A DNA stretch of 64,000 nucleotides, from assembly GCF_002943565.1 (NCBI RefSeq), contig NZ_PJCH01000011.1, positions 248,001 to 312,000 of the forward strand. Reading direction: 5' to 3'. The number at the start of each line of letters is the position of its first letter. The first letter of the stretch is position 1. This stretch comes from Hyphococcus luteus. Its GTDB lineage: Bacteria > Pseudomonadota > Alphaproteobacteria > Caulobacterales > Parvularculaceae. The translations under genes were made by a program, and so were the position numbers. The notes under the pieces are model-generated. The model ran no database searches and was not told the DNA's origin. It worked only from the letters and a program-made list of their open reading frames with translations. Below are positions 1 through 9,617 of the stretch, in pieces.

Positions 1-445
1 GCCCTTGCCTGTCGACGACAAAGGTTTCCGGCGCGCCGGTGACGCCGAGATCGATGGCGACGCGCCCCTTCTGGTCATCGCCCACCGCCTTGTAGGGGTT
101 GCCGTAGCGGTCGAGCCAGGCCTTGCCGTCGCCGGGAGCGTCTTTCCAGTTGAGCCCGTAAATCGGCACGGCGTTCGCTTTCGTCAGCTCCATCAGCACG
201 GGGTGCTCGATATGGCAACTGACGCACCAGGAGGCGAAAACGTTCACCAATGCGACCTCGCCCTTGATGTCCTCCGTAGACAGACCGTCTTGCAGCCCTT
301 GAATGGCGGGAAGATCGAATTCCGGCAGGGGCCGATCGATGAGCTGGGAGGGAATGTTCGACGGATCGCGCGTCAGCCCATAGGCGAAAAAGGCGCCGAC
401 GACGACAAAGACGAGAATCGGAAAGATGAAAACGATGCGTCTCAT
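1..445 (-). CDS. ccmG: CcmG/DsbE thiol:disulfide oxidoreductase, C-terminal part outside window
   Basis: Membrane-anchored periplasmic thioredoxin-like protein that reduces apocytochrome c cysteines before haem attachment. About 148 codons are visible and the frame is still open at base 1. Residues 5-22 form a signal anchor, and a redox Cys-x-x-Cys lies at C74/C77 in WCVSC, followed by the EHP segment usual in CcmG. The ATG at 445 overlaps the ccmF stop by four bases (ATGA), indicating translational coupling. The identification rests on the fold motif plus the ccmF neighbour. ccmH would be expected beyond the window edge. Confidence 0.92.
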   Translation of the reverse strand, partial: MRRIVFIFPILVFVVVGAFFAYGLTRDPSNIPSQLIDRPLPEFDLPAIQGLQDGLSTEDIKGEVALVNVFASWCVSCHIEHPVLMELTKANAVPIYGLNWKDAPGDGKAWLDRYGNPYKAVGDDQKGRVAIDLGVTGAPETFVVDRQG

Positions 446-2427
446 GCGGGCGCCGCCTCCGCCGCGACGGCTTTAGGCTGGCGATGGCGCAGCTTCGCGG
501 GCTTCTTGCCCCGGTCGGCGAAGGCAATGAGCCCGCCAAGCGCCGTCACCGCCGCGCCGAGCCAGAGGAAATGCACGAAGGGATTGAAGAAGAGGCGCAC
601 GGGCCAGCCATTGCCCGACTTGTTCTCGCCGAAGGAAATATAAAGATCGCCGGGCCATTGCATGCGGATCGCCGCTTCGGTGGTTTCCATGCCGCGCACG
701 GGGTAAAAGCGCCGCTCGCCTGAAAGCGCGATCGTCTCGCCGTTTTTGCGCGCGACAAAGTCGGCGCGCTCGGCAACGTAATTCGGACCGGAAAACGGCT
801 CCACCGACTTGAGGGTCACTTCATAACCGGCGACTTCCGCCGTCGAGCCCTCGGCCATGAGGACGACGGTTTCCGATTTCCAGAGACTGATGCCCGCAGC
901 GCCGAGCGCGAAGAGCGCGAGCCCGCCATGCGCAATCGCCGCGCCCCAGGCGGCGCCCGGAAGGCCCTTGACGCGGGTGAAGCTGTCGCCCGCCGGGGCG
1001 CGGAACAGCTTGACGCGGCCCGCAATGTCGATGGCGGCGCCGCCCACAAGCCAGACGACGAGCGCCAGCGCGAAAGCGCCGGAAACGCGCGCGCGGTCCG
1101 CCAGAAAGAGAACCAGCACCGCAATCACGAGCGCCGCGCCGGCGGCGGGGATGAGCCGTTTCAGGCTGGCGGGAAGATCGCCCTTCTTCCAGGCGAGGAG
1201 CGTTCCCACCGCCGCCAGCGCCAGGGTGATCGAGGCGATCGGCGCGAAGATCATGTTGAAGTAAGGCGCGCCCACGGAAATCTTGTCGCCGGACAAGACA
1301 TCGATGAAGAGCGGATAGAAGGTGCCGACAAACACCACCGCGCAGGCGACCAGCAGCAATACATTATTGACCACAAGCGCGCCCTCGCGGCTCACCGCCG
1401 AAAAGGCGCCGGTGGCGCTCAGGGAATTTGCACGCAGCGCGAAGACCGTCAGCGACCCGCCGATGGCGGCGATGAGAATGGCGAGAATGAAGACGCCCCG
1501 CGTCGGATCGACGGCGAAAGCGTGAACCGACGTCAAAACGCCAGAACGCACGAGGAAAGTCCCCACAAGGCTCAACGAAAACGCCGTGATGGCGAGGAGC
1601 ACCGCCCAGCCTTTCATGGCGTCGCGGCGCTCGACGACGCGCACCGAATGGATCAGCGCGGTGCCGGCGAGCCACGGCATAAAGGAGGCGTTTTCCACCG
1701 GGTCCCAAGCCCACCAGCCGCCCCAGCCGAGCTCGTAATAAGCCCACCAGCTTCCCAATGCGATGCCGATAGTGAGGAACACCCAGGCGATGAGCGCCCA
1801 TGGCCTGACGAGCCGCGCCCAGACCGTGTCTGCCTTGCCGCGGATCAGCGCCGCCACCGCAAAAGAGAACGGGATCGAGAAGCCCACATAACCGAGATAA
1901 AGAAACGGCGGATGGATGGCGAGACCGGGGTCCTGCAGCAAGGGATTGAGACCGGTTCCGTCCGCCGGCGCCGGGATCAGCCGTTCGAACGGATTGGACG
2001 TAAACAGAATAAAGGCGAGAAAGGCGCTGATGATCAGCGCCTGAACGCCCAGCGTTAAGAGATGAAGGTCGCGCGGCGCGGCCTTGCCTTGCGCCGCCAG
2101 GACCGCGCTGAAGAGCGTCAGGATCAACACCCAGAGCAGCATCGAGCCTTCGTGATTGCCCCATGTGCCCGTCAGTTTGTAGATGAAGGGTTTCGCGGAA
2201 TGAGAGTTCTCGTAGACATTGACGACCGAGAAGTCGGAAACCGCAAAAGCGTGCATCAGACTCGCGAAAGCGATGGCGACGAGCGCAAAGACGACAATCG
2301 CCGAGCGCCGCCCGAAAACCGCAAAACCGGCGTCGTCGCCGCGCGCGCCTGCGAACAGCGCCACGGATTGCGCCATGGCGAGCGCGAAAGCGAGGATCAA
2401 CGCAAAATGGCCGATTTCCGGGGTCAT
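442..2427 (-). CDS. ccmF: Cytochrome c-type biogenesis protein CcmF (haem lyase subunit)
   Basis: Integral membrane core of the system I haem lyase, which takes haem from CcmE and attaches it to apocytochrome c in the periplasm. The 661-residue length is normal. Many hydrophobic segments are visible, with a tryptophan-rich WWD region at about residues 225-250 (GWGGWWAWDPVENASFMPW) and conserved histidines just after it (LIHSVRVVERRD). The start at 2427 gives the usual N-terminus MTPEIGHFAL. ccmG follows with a 4-bp overlap. No ccmE precedes it: the next gene upstream is a peptidase 233 bp away, so ccmE must lie elsewhere. Confidence 0.96.
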   Translation of the reverse strand: MTPEIGHFALILAFALAMAQSVALFAGARGDDAGFAVFGRRSAIVVFALVAIAFASLMHAFAVSDFSVVNVYENSHSAKPFIYKLTGTWGNHEGSMLLWVLILTLFSAVLAAQGKAAPRDLHLLTLGVQALIISAFLAFILFTSNPFERLIPAPADGTGLNPLLQDPGLAIHPPFLYLGYVGFSIPFSFAVAALIRGKADTVWARLVRPWALIAWVFLTIGIALGSWWAYYELGWGGWWAWDPVENASFMPWLAGTALIHSVRVVERRDAMKGWAVLLAITAFSLSLVGTFLVRSGVLTSVHAFAVDPTRGVFILAILIAAIGGSLTVFALRANSLSATGAFSAVSREGALVVNNVLLLVACAVVFVGTFYPLFIDVLSGDKISVGAPYFNMIFAPIASITLALAAVGTLLAWKKGDLPASLKRLIPAAGAALVIAVLVLFLADRARVSGAFALALVVWLVGGAAIDIAGRVKLFRAPAGDSFTRVKGLPGAAWGAAIAHGGLALFALGAAGISLWKSETVVLMAEGSTAEVAGYEVTLKSVEPFSGPNYVAERADFVARKNGETIALSGERRFYPVRGMETTEAAIRMQWPGDLYISFGENKSGNGWPVRLFFNPFVHFLWLGAAVTALGGLIAFADRGKKPAKLRHRQPKAVAAEAAPA

Positions 2428-2553
2428 AGGGTCCGCCCTTGATTTTGCGGTCCTTTTACCGGATTTGCCCCGGACAGGCTATGACTTCTCGACCATGTCA
2501 GGCGCGGTAAAAGGGCGCTGGCGGCTGGCCTGAGGCCAGCCAAAGCCCCTTGT

Positions 2554-2629
2554 GTGTCATCACCGGGCTTGTCCCGGTAATCCAGTCTTTAATGGCTCTG
2601 GATCGCCGGCATAAAGCCGGCGATGACAC
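2554..2629. repeat. Extragenic palindromic repeat, two hairpins in a long inverted repeat
   Basis: The outer ends GTGTCATC and GATGACAC are inverted copies. Inside are an ATCCAG/CTGGAT pair and two hairpins, CCGGG-CTTGT-CCCGG and CGCCGGC-ATAAA-GCCGGCG. It fills most of the gap between the M14 peptidase stop and the ccmF start. A related element lies at 49896-49964. This resembles the dispersed extragenic palindromes common in alphaproteobacteria. A smaller 8-bp hairpin (2523-2541) lies beside it. Confidence 0.75.
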
Positions 2630-2660
2630 TAGGAGAGGTTTTCCCAGCCGAGCGGGCTTT

Positions 2661-3782
2661 CTATCGCACGATATCGGCGATTTCGGCCATCACCTCGAGA
2701 TGCTCGCGGGCGAAATGGCGGCAGCGGGCCGGAGACCAGCCATAAACCGGGTCCGGATTCACATTGGCGTCCTTGAACGGCATTTCGAGGGTCATGGAAA
2801 GACAGTTCCAGGTCTCGCCCACATAGGAATTGGCGATGTCGAGATTGGCCTTGCCTGGCGCGGCTGACGGATAGCCTTCCTTGGTCTGGAAATCCTTCGA
2901 GATGTCGAGAAGGCGCGCCGAATAGCGGTTGAAGAGTTTTTCGTGGCGCTCCTCCCAGGCGGGGATGCCCTTGGCGCTGTCGAGAAAATTGTTGGCGATC
3001 GCCTCGTCGCCATGAACGTCGAGGAAGAAGTCGACACCGGTCTCTTGCATCTTTTCGCGCACGAGGAAAACTTCCGGGCTTTCCTCCATGGTCGCATTGC
3101 GCCAGGCGCGGTTTAAATCCTTGCCCGCCGCATTGGTGCGCAGATGCCCGCGCTTGGCGCCGTCGAGATTCATGCACGGAACGATGTGGAGCGTTGTTTT
3201 CTCCATCATGCCTTGCGCGGCGCCGTCATTTTCGTCCGTCAGCCGTTCCAGAAACCCTTCCATCCACCACGAGCCCATGGTCTCGCCCGGATGCTGGCGC
3301 GCGATCACCCAGAATTGGCGCGGGCCCTCCCCGGCGCGGAAATAATCGATCTCTTGGCCGTCGAGGGTCTTGCCGATCACCTCATGGGTAAGAAGCGACG
3401 CGGCTTTGACGTTCCCGATATAAGTGCGGTAGCGGCTCGTCGGATACGGCGCGAAATAGGCGTAATAGACCGGCTCTTGTTCCGGCGTGTGACGGATGAC
3501 GACCTCGCGCCCGTCGAAACTCGTCTCCACCCGGAACCAGTTTTCCTGATCGTAAGAGGCGACAGCGCGGTAATCTTTCCAGCCGCCGATATAGGACGCG
3601 GCGTAGGCGTTTTTCAGCCGCATGGCGAGCGGCGCGCGCCCGGCGCCCTCGACCTTGTAGAAAAACCACTGAAAGAAGTCCGCCTTGCCGTCCGATTTGA
3701 TCTCAAGCTGGATGTTCGAAGCGTCGGTTGCGTCGAGGCAGTTGATGTTGCCGCTGTCGAAATCGCTTGTGATCTTAATCAT
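2661..3782 (-). CDS. M14-family zinc carboxypeptidase (cytosolic carboxypeptidase-like)
   Basis: Predicted cytoplasmic metallocarboxypeptidase of 373 residues with no signal peptide. The N-terminal 120 residues resemble the beta-sandwich domain found before the catalytic domain in cytosolic carboxypeptidases. Zinc ligands are visible as H164 and E167 in RQHPGETMG and H257 in LDVHGDE. A catalytic Glu probably lies near 333 in LEMPFKD. In eukaryotes this subfamily trims glutamate tails, but the bacterial substrates are unknown. It lies 27 bp downstream of aspS on the same strand, so co-transcription is possible. Confidence 0.9.
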   Translation of the reverse strand: MIKITSDFDSGNINCLDATDASNIQLEIKSDGKADFFQWFFYKVEGAGRAPLAMRLKNAYAASYIGGWKDYRAVASYDQENWFRVETSFDGREVVIRHTPEQEPVYYAYFAPYPTSRYRTYIGNVKAASLLTHEVIGKTLDGQEIDYFRAGEGPRQFWVIARQHPGETMGSWWMEGFLERLTDENDGAAQGMMEKTTLHIVPCMNLDGAKRGHLRTNAAGKDLNRAWRNATMEESPEVFLVREKMQETGVDFFLDVHGDEAIANNFLDSAKGIPAWEERHEKLFNRYSARLLDISKDFQTKEGYPSAAPGKANLDIANSYVGETWNCLSMTLEMPFKDANVNPDPVYGWSPARCRHFAREHLEVMAEIADIVR

Positions 3783-3809
3783 TACGCATCCCTGTTACCT
3801 GAAGCGAAT

Positions 3810-5609
3810 TTAGTCTTTCTTCTCCGTAATCGGCATGACGACACGGACATGGACGTCCTTCAATTGCTGCTCCGTCGCCTCGATGGGCGCATGGAGAAGC
3901 AGGTCTTCGGCCTGCTGGTTCATGGGGAACATCGTCACTTCGCGAATGTTCTCCTGATCGCAGAGCAGCATGACGATGCGTTCGAGCCCCATGGCGCAGC
4001 CGCCATGCGGCGGCGCGCCGTATTTGAAAGCGTTCAGCATGCCGCCGAATTTCTCTTCCACGACGTCCTTGCCGTAACCGGCGATCTCGAAAGCTTTGTA
4101 CATGACGTCCGGGCGGTGGTTCCGGATCGCGCCGGAGCCGAGCTCGTAGCCGTTGCAGACAAGATCGTACTGATACGCCTTGATCGAAAGTTTTTCGTCG
4201 TCGGTCTTGGCCGCTTCGAGCGCGCCGAGGCCGCCCTGGGGCATGGAGAACGGGTTGTGGCCGAACTCGACCTTCTTGTTCTCCTCGTCCCATTCATACA
4301 TCGGAAAGTCGACGATCCAGGCGAGTTCGAAACTGCCCTTGCGGGTGAGCTCCAGCTCTTCGCCGATGACGGTGCGCGCTTTCGCGGCGACCGGCAGGAA
4401 TTCCTCCGGCTTGCCCGCGAGGAAGAAGGCGGCGTCGCCGGCTTTCAGGTGGAGCTGCGCGCGCACGGCTTCGGAGCGTTCCGGGCCGATGTTCTTTGCA
4501 AGCGGGCCCTTCGCTTCGTTTTCATCGAAGATCATGTAGCCCATGCCCGGCAGGCCTTCCTTCTGGGCGAAGGAATTCATGCGGTCGCAAAAAGCGCGGG
4601 AGCCGCCGCCTGGCGCAGGAATGGCGCGGATCTCGTTTTCCGGATCGGCTTCGAGGATCTGCGCGAAGATCTTGAAACCTGACCCGCGGAAATGATCGGA
4701 GACGACCTGCATCTCGATGGGACAGCGCAAATCCGGCTTGTCGGTGCCGTATTTCAGCATCGCCTCGTCGTAAGGAATGAGCGGGAACGGATAGGGCGTC
4801 ACTTTGCGCTCGCCCGCAAAGGCGCGGAAGGTGCGCTCCATCACCGGGCCCACCGCGTCGAACACGTCTTCGCGTTCGACGAAACTCATCTCGAGATCGA
4901 GTTGATAGAACTCGCCGGCGGACCGGTCGGCGCGCGCATCCTCGTCGCGGAAACAGGGCGCGATCTGATAATAGCGGTCGAAGCCCGAGACCATGATCAG
5001 CTGTTTAAAAATCTGCGGCGCCTGGGGCAGCGCATAGAACTTGCCGGGATGCAGGCGCGACGGCACGAGGAAGTCGCGCGCGCCTTCCGGCGAAGACGCC
5101 GTCAGGATCGGCGTCTGGAAATCGACGAAGCCCGCCTCCTCCATGCCGTTGCGGATTTCGCGCACGACCTTGGAGCGCAGCATGATGTTCCTGTGCAGCG
5201 TCTCGCGCCTCAGATCGAGATAGCGGTGACGCATCCGGATGTCTTCGGGGTAATCCGGCTCGCCAAACACAGGGAGCGGCAACTCGTCCGCCGCCGACAG
5301 AATTTCGAAAGATTCAAGGCGCACCTCGACCTCGCCCGTGGGCAGGTTCGGGTTCACCACCTCGGCGTCGCGCGCCACCACCTTGCCGCCGATGCAGATG
5401 ACGCTTTCCTGGCGCACTTTCTCGGCTTCCGCGAAGAATGGCGATTCCGGCTCCACCACGATCTGCGACAGCCCGTAATGATCGCGCAGGTCGATGAACA
5501 ACAGGCCGCCATGATCGCGCTTGCGATGGACCCAGCCCGACAGGCGAACGGTCTCGCCGACCTCGGATTTGCGCAATTCTCCGCAAGTGTGGCTACGATA
5601 GGCGTGCAT
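3810..5609 (-). CDS. aspS: Aspartyl-tRNA synthetase
   Basis: Class II synthetase charging tRNA-Asp, and possibly tRNA-Asn if nondiscriminating. The 599 residues follow the bacterial layout: N-terminal OB-fold anticodon-binding domain ([12 protein letters not shown]), catalytic domain with motif 2 ([10 protein letters not shown]), the bacterial GAD insertion, and C-terminal motif 3 (GLERIVMLL). I start at the ATG at 5609 ([12 protein letters not shown]) rather than 19 codons upstream, because TTGAGGA sits about 5 bases before it and the family begins there. Whether it discriminates Asp from Asn tRNA cannot be judged by eye. Confidence 0.97.
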   Translation of the reverse strand: MHAYRSHTCGELRKSEVGETVRLSGWVHRKRDHGGLLFIDLRDHYGLSQIVVEPESPFFAEAEKVRQESVICIGGKVVARDAEVVNPNLPTGEVEVRLESFEILSAADELPLPVFGEPDYPEDIRMRHRYLDLRRETLHRNIMLRSKVVREIRNGMEEAGFVDFQTPILTASSPEGARDFLVPSRLHPGKFYALPQAPQIFKQLIMVSGFDRYYQIAPCFRDEDARADRSAGEFYQLDLEMSFVEREDVFDAVGPVMERTFRAFAGERKVTPYPFPLIPYDEAMLKYGTDKPDLRCPIEMQVVSDHFRGSGFKIFAQILEADPENEIRAIPAPGGGSRAFCDRMNSFAQKEGLPGMGYMIFDENEAKGPLAKNIGPERSEAVRAQLHLKAGDAAFFLAGKPEEFLPVAAKARTVIGEELELTRKGSFELAWIVDFPMYEWDEENKKVEFGHNPFSMPQGGLGALEAAKTDDEKLSIKAYQYDLVCNGYELGSGAIRNHRPDVMYKAFEIAGYGKDVVEEKFGGMLNAFKYGAPPHGGCAMGLERIVMLLCDQENIREVTMFPMNQQAEDLLLHAPIEATEQQLKDVHVRVVMPITEKKD

Positions 5610-5809
5610 CGATTTCCTCAAATGATTCAGTCGCGTCGGAGTGGCGGCAGAGCCCCTTATTGTCAAGGGCGGGCGGCGGCTTTGGCCCCCCGCCCGCCGG
5701 ATTCCCGGGCCCCGCGGAAAGCGCCGCTGCTGTCAAATAGACTTTACATTGCATAGGGCCGCCTTATGCCCCCATATGAGACAACGTTGTTGCAGCAATG
5801 GAGGGCGAT

Positions 5810-6913
5810 ATGGCTGAAAGGCCGCCACTGTTACCTGACCTTTTCCGGATGGTCGTGAAGATGATCGTCGGGGGCGTTCTCGTGATCGGACTTGTCTCCT
5901 GCGGGGTCGGCTGCGTCGCGGGCGCCGGCGCGGGCGGCAAAACCGCCAAGAAGGAGCCGGTCGCCAAAACCATTTATGGAAACAAGGACAGCGACAACGC
6001 GATCGAGCGGATCGACATTGTCGGCCCGATCCTCACCCACGCGCCGGACGAAACCGATGGCGGCTTTTTCTCATCGATCCAGGTCCTGACTTACGGCTAC
6101 AAGGTCAAAGAGCAGCTTCTCAAAGCCGCCAAGGACGATGACGTGAAAGCGGTGATGCTGTTCGTCTCGACGCCCGGCGGCACCATCGTCGGCAGCGAAG
6201 CGATCCATGACGGCGTCCTCGCCGTGAAAGAAGCCGGCAAGCCGATCGTCGCTCATGTGGACATGATGTCCGCCTCCGGCGGGGTCTGGTCCACCGCCGC
6301 AGCGGACAAGATTTTCGCCGATCACGGCAGCCTCGTGGGCAGCGTCGGCGTGATCTTCGGCAATTTCATGTATTATAAAGACCCCGTGGCGATCGACGGC
6401 GGGCTTTTCCGCGGCGGCGTCACCACAAGGGGCGGCGTCAAATCTACGGTCATCGCAGCGAGCGAAGGCAAGGATCTCGGCAACCCCTTCCGCCCCATGA
6501 CCGAGCGGGAGAAAACCCTGCTCGAAGCCTCGGCCAAGGAATTTTACGAGAAGTTCCTCGATCATGTGACCCAATACCGTCCCCTCGACCGCGACGCGCT
6601 GGTCGACGATTACGGCGCCATGATCTTCGCCAATGACGCGGCGGAGGCCCGCGGCTATATCGACGGCTCCAGGACCTATCAGGAGAGCATCGCCTATATC
6701 GCCGGGGAAATCGGCGCGGAGGGCGATGACTGGAAACTGGTCCTGCCGCCGGAGGTCCCGAAATCGCCCCTGGAGAAAATGTTCGGGGCGAGCCTCGCCG
6801 CCCTCAGTTCGGGCCGGATGGAAGCCGCCCAGGACGCGGCGGTCTGCGCCGAGCTCAAAACCGGGCCGGTGGCCATCACGGCCCAGTCCCTGACCTCCCT
6901 TTGCGGGCTTTAG
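5810..6913 (+). CDS. sppA: S49-family signal peptide peptidase SppA-like protease
   Basis: Membrane-bound serine protease that degrades cleaved signal peptides or membrane protein fragments. The 367-residue short form has one N-terminal transmembrane anchor (about 14-36). The nucleophile is S156 in DMMSASGG and the likely general base is K211 in GGVKST; a 55-residue Ser-Lys spacing fits the short-form Ser/Lys dyad. The start at 5810 follows GGAGGG at ideal spacing and is preferred to the in-frame ATG at 5798. A strong terminator lies 50 bp downstream. It is probably a single-gene transcript. Confidence 0.9.
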   Translation: MAERPPLLPDLFRMVVKMIVGGVLVIGLVSCGVGCVAGAGAGGKTAKKEPVAKTIYGNKDSDNAIERIDIVGPILTHAPDETDGGFFSSIQVLTYGYKVKEQLLKAAKDDDVKAVMLFVSTPGGTIVGSEAIHDGVLAVKEAGKPIVAHVDMMSASGGVWSTAAADKIFADHGSLVGSVGVIFGNFMYYKDPVAIDGGLFRGGVTTRGGVKSTVIAASEGKDLGNPFRPMTEREKTLLEASAKEFYEKFLDHVTQYRPLDRDALVDDYGAMIFANDAAEARGYIDGSRTYQESIAYIAGEIGAEGDDWKLVLPPEVPKSPLEKMFGASLAALSSGRMEAAQDAAVCAELKTGPVAITAQSLTSLCGL

Positions 6914-6963
6914 GCCCCCCGCCCTGGCGTTCCAAACCCGGGTGTTTTCCACAGGATAGACGG

Positions 6964-6996
6964 AAACCGCGCCCCTTTCCCGGGGCGCGGTTTTTT
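6964..6996 (+). terminator. Rho-independent terminator after sppA
   Basis: AAACCGCGCCCC (6964-6975) pairs with GGGGCGCGGTTT (6982-6993) around a six-base loop, followed by a run of T. It separates sppA from rnd. Confidence 0.9.
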
Positions 6997-7050
6997 GCGG
7001 CGCCGAAGGCCGCTTGTCTCCGCCCGCGCACGCCGATAGAAGCCCCGTTC

Positions 7051-8196
7051 ATGCAAGTGATCTCCACCACCGACGATTTGGCCAAATTCTCCAAGGCGCT
7101 GCGCGCGCAGCCCTTCGTGGCGGTGGATACGGAGTTCATGCGCGAGAAAACCTACTGGCCGATCCTTTGCCTCATCCAGGCGGCGGGGGACGGCGAAGAA
7201 GCGATTATCGATCCTCTCGCCGACGCTATCGACCTTGCGCCCTTCCTCGAGCTCCTCTCCGACAAAAAGGTCGTGAAGGTGTTTCACGCGGCGCGCCAGG
7301 ATCTCGAAATCTTCTACAAGCTCCTCGGCGAAGTCCCGGCGCCGCTGTTCGACACGCAGATCGCGGCTATGGCCTGCGGTTTCGGCGACCAGATCGGCTA
7401 CGAGCCGCTGATGCGCACGCTCCTGAAAGCGAAGATCGACAAGGGTTCGCGCTTCACCGACTGGGCGCGCCGGCCGCTGACCGAGGCGCAGCTTTCCTAT
7501 GCGCTCTCCGACGTCACCCATTTGCGCGCGGCCTATCCGATCCTCGCCGAAAGCCTCGAAAAGCGCGAACGCAAACACTGGGTCGAAGAGGAGATGGAGG
7601 CGCTCAATAACGGCGATCTCTATCACGTCAAACCGGAACAGGCCTGGAAGCGGCTGAAGCTGAAAGGCGTGCGGCCCAAGGAAATGGGCGTCGTCATGAA
7701 ACTCGCCGAATGGCGCGAGCGCGAAGCCCAGACCAAAGACACGCCAAGGAGCCGCGTTCTTAAAGACGAAGCGATTTTCGAACTGGCGCGGCTTCAGCCC
7801 AGGGACGCCAAAGGCCTCGGTCGCGCGCGCTCCATCCCGTCCGGCTTCGAACGCTCACGCGCCGGCGCCGCCATTCTCGACACCATCAAGGAAGGCGCCG
7901 AGCTCCCGCGCGAAGACCTGCCGCGCATCGACAAGCCGGAACGCGAAAGGGCGCCCGCCGACGTGGTCGAGCTCTTAAAGGTGCTGTTGAAGCGCCAATG
8001 CGAGGCCTTCAGCGTGGCCCCGAAACTGATCGCCTCGAGCGCCGATCTCGAAGCCATCGCCCTCGACGACGAGGCGGACGTCGCCGCCCTCGCCGGCTGG
8101 CGCCGGGAAATCTTCGGCGAGCCGGCGCTGAGGCTGAAGCGCGGCGAAATCGCGCTCAAACTCAAAAAAGGCGCCGTCGACATTATCGAGGCGTGA
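7051..8196 (+). CDS. rnd: Ribonuclease D
   Basis: 3'-to-5' exoribonuclease that trims tRNA precursors and other stable RNAs. It has 381 residues. The DEDD exonuclease domain is at the N-terminus (VAVDTEFMRE, then FHAARQDLEIF, then YALSDVTHL), and a C-terminal HRDC nucleic-acid-binding region begins near residue 205. The ATG at 7051 gives the canonical N-terminus; the longer frame to 6901 would run through the terminator. It stands alone between a terminator and a repeat-rich gap. Confidence 0.96.
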   Translation: MQVISTTDDLAKFSKALRAQPFVAVDTEFMREKTYWPILCLIQAAGDGEEAIIDPLADAIDLAPFLELLSDKKVVKVFHAARQDLEIFYKLLGEVPAPLFDTQIAAMACGFGDQIGYEPLMRTLLKAKIDKGSRFTDWARRPLTEAQLSYALSDVTHLRAAYPILAESLEKRERKHWVEEEMEALNNGDLYHVKPEQAWKRLKLKGVRPKEMGVVMKLAEWREREAQTKDTPRSRVLKDEAIFELARLQPRDAKGLGRARSIPSGFERSRAGAAILDTIKEGAELPREDLPRIDKPERERAPADVVELLKVLLKRQCEAFSVAPKLIASSADLEAIALDDEADVAALAGWRREIFGEPALRLKRGEIALKLKKGAVDIIEA

Positions 8197-8227
8197 CCGG
8201 CGCCGGCGAGGCGTTCAACAAGAGATG

Positions 8228-8722
8228 GGCGCCACGGTTAAACCGTGGCGAGTCGTCCATTGCTGGACCGGGAATTTCCCGTCACCGATTCCCCACGCTT
8301 TAAGCGTGGGGTCCAGCATTCGACAAGGGTTTCGCCAAGCCGCCGCCGGGCGGGCCGAAGGATAAAGCCAAACGCGCCGGCGGGGATAAAATTTAATCCA
8401 TGAAATTTCGTCCCCGCTCTCGCTGGCGGGCTTATGATGCGTCCTGCCGATGAAAGCCATGAGGCGCAGTTCGTCCTTGCGCCGGCGGAAAGGAGACCGA
8501 AAGCCCCCGTGAAACATTTTTACGCAAATGGCGCCAAATCGGTCTGAAAGCCAGCAAGGACGCCAGAAAAAGAAGAAGATGAAAACGAGATGACGCAAAT
8601 TGTTCCACGGGAAGATATGGTGCCAACACACTCTGGCCCGCCTTTTTTCGACTCGCCACGCTTTAAGCCTGGCGTCCACAAGGTTTGGCGCCGGACCCCA
8701 CGGTCAAGCCGTGGGGAATCGG
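8228..8722. repeat. REP/BIME-like cluster: four palindromic units in two opposed pairs
   Basis: A unit of about 28-30 bases, near CGATTCCCCACG-N-TTNAA-N-CGTGGGGTCC, occurs four times: reversed at 8228-8255, forward at 8285-8314, forward at 8649-8677, reversed at 8693-8722. Each has a near-perfect palindromic core such as CCCCACGCTTTAAGCGTGGGG. The two pairs flank about 335 bp with no convincing gene. The whole 654-bp gap from rnd to 8850 holds nothing else I can support. Confidence 0.8.
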
Positions 8723-8850
8723 AGACGGAAGAATCTCCGCCGGTGATGGCGCCCCGACAAGCAACTGGCGCTGGGGAACTGGCGTGAATCTTCCGAGCAT
8801 CCCGCAAGGGCCCCTTCCCTGAACCCGAAACCGCGATAGAATTTGATCTT

Positions 8851-9588
8851 ATGACCGACGAGACCATCGCCCGCACCGAGCATTTCGGAGAAGCGCCCTT
8901 CTTCATCTTCTGCGACCACGCCTCGAACGCCATTCCGGACGATCTGAACCGGCTCGGCCTGCCCGACGACATTCTTGAGACTCACATCGCCTGGGACATC
9001 GGCGCAAAGGCGCTCGCCGAAAACCTGGCCCGCGCGCTTGAGGGGACGTTCTTCCACTGCGGCTTTTCGCGCCTCGTTATCGACCCGAACCGCGCGCCCA
9101 CCTCTCCCGACCTCATCCCGCATACGAGCGATCAGATCCCCGTGCCCGGCAATCAGATGATGAGCGAAGCGGACTGCAAGGCGCGCATTGCGCGCTTTCA
9201 TGTTCCCTATCACGACCGGCTGGACAAGGCGCTCGACGATGCGATCGCGCGGACCGGCGCCCCCTTCGTCATCTCCATTCACAGCTTCACCAACCGCCTT
9301 CTCGGCGCGGCGGAGGACCGGCCCTGGGGCCTCGGCCTTTTATGGCGCGAAGACGAACGCTCCGCCCAGGGAATGATTAACTATCTAAGGCGGGAAACCG
9401 CTTTGGTCATCGGCGACAACGAACCCTATGACGCAAGGGAGTTCAATTATTCCGTTGACCGCCATATCGACCCGCGCAATCTTTCTCATATCACGGTTGA
9501 GGCGCGTCAGGATTTGATCTGCGACAAGACGGGTGCTGAGGAAATCGCTGAGATTCTGAGCGCCGGCGTTCGCAGCCTCGGCGATTAG
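8851..9588 (+). CDS. N-formylglutamate amidohydrolase family protein
   Basis: Predicted zinc hydrolase of 245 residues related to HutG-type N-formylglutamate amidohydrolase, which releases formate and glutamate. Visible family motifs are CDHASNAIP near residue 21, SRLVIDPNR, and ISIHSFTN at about residues 140-147. No hut genes are nearby, so a role in histidine degradation is not supported by context; many genomes carry such stand-alone paralogues of unknown substrate. It is followed 29 bp later by a carboxylate-amine ligase on the same strand, and the two may be co-transcribed. Confidence 0.85.
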   Translation: MTDETIARTEHFGEAPFFIFCDHASNAIPDDLNRLGLPDDILETHIAWDIGAKALAENLARALEGTFFHCGFSRLVIDPNRAPTSPDLIPHTSDQIPVPGNQMMSEADCKARIARFHVPYHDRLDKALDDAIARTGAPFVISIHSFTNRLLGAAEDRPWGLGLLWREDERSAQGMINYLRRETALVIGDNEPYDAREFNYSVDRHIDPRNLSHITVEARQDLICDKTGAEEIAEILSAGVRSLGD

Positions 9589-9617
9589 GCCGGCGACCGG
9601 TCGGAAAGGGGCCCATT

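Noticed and set aside
3144-5756. Long plus-strand frames opposite aspS and the M14 peptidase
   Set aside because: Shadow frames of well-supported minus-strand genes. No domains and atypical Arg/His content.
5798-5809. Upstream ATG for sppA
   Set aside because: The ATG at 5810 is ideally spaced from GGAGGG. Starting at 5798 would place that site inside the coding region.
8325-8548. Short plus-strand frames between the repeats (one ending KAKRAGGDKI, one beginning MMRPADESHEAQ)
   Set aside because: Each is under 40 codons, lacks a convincing ribosome site and matches nothing I know. They could be relics of a lost gene, but this cannot be supported.
8215-8679. 154-codon minus frame across the repeat cluster
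   Set aside because: Made largely of translated palindromic units, with no domain and no consistent codon use.
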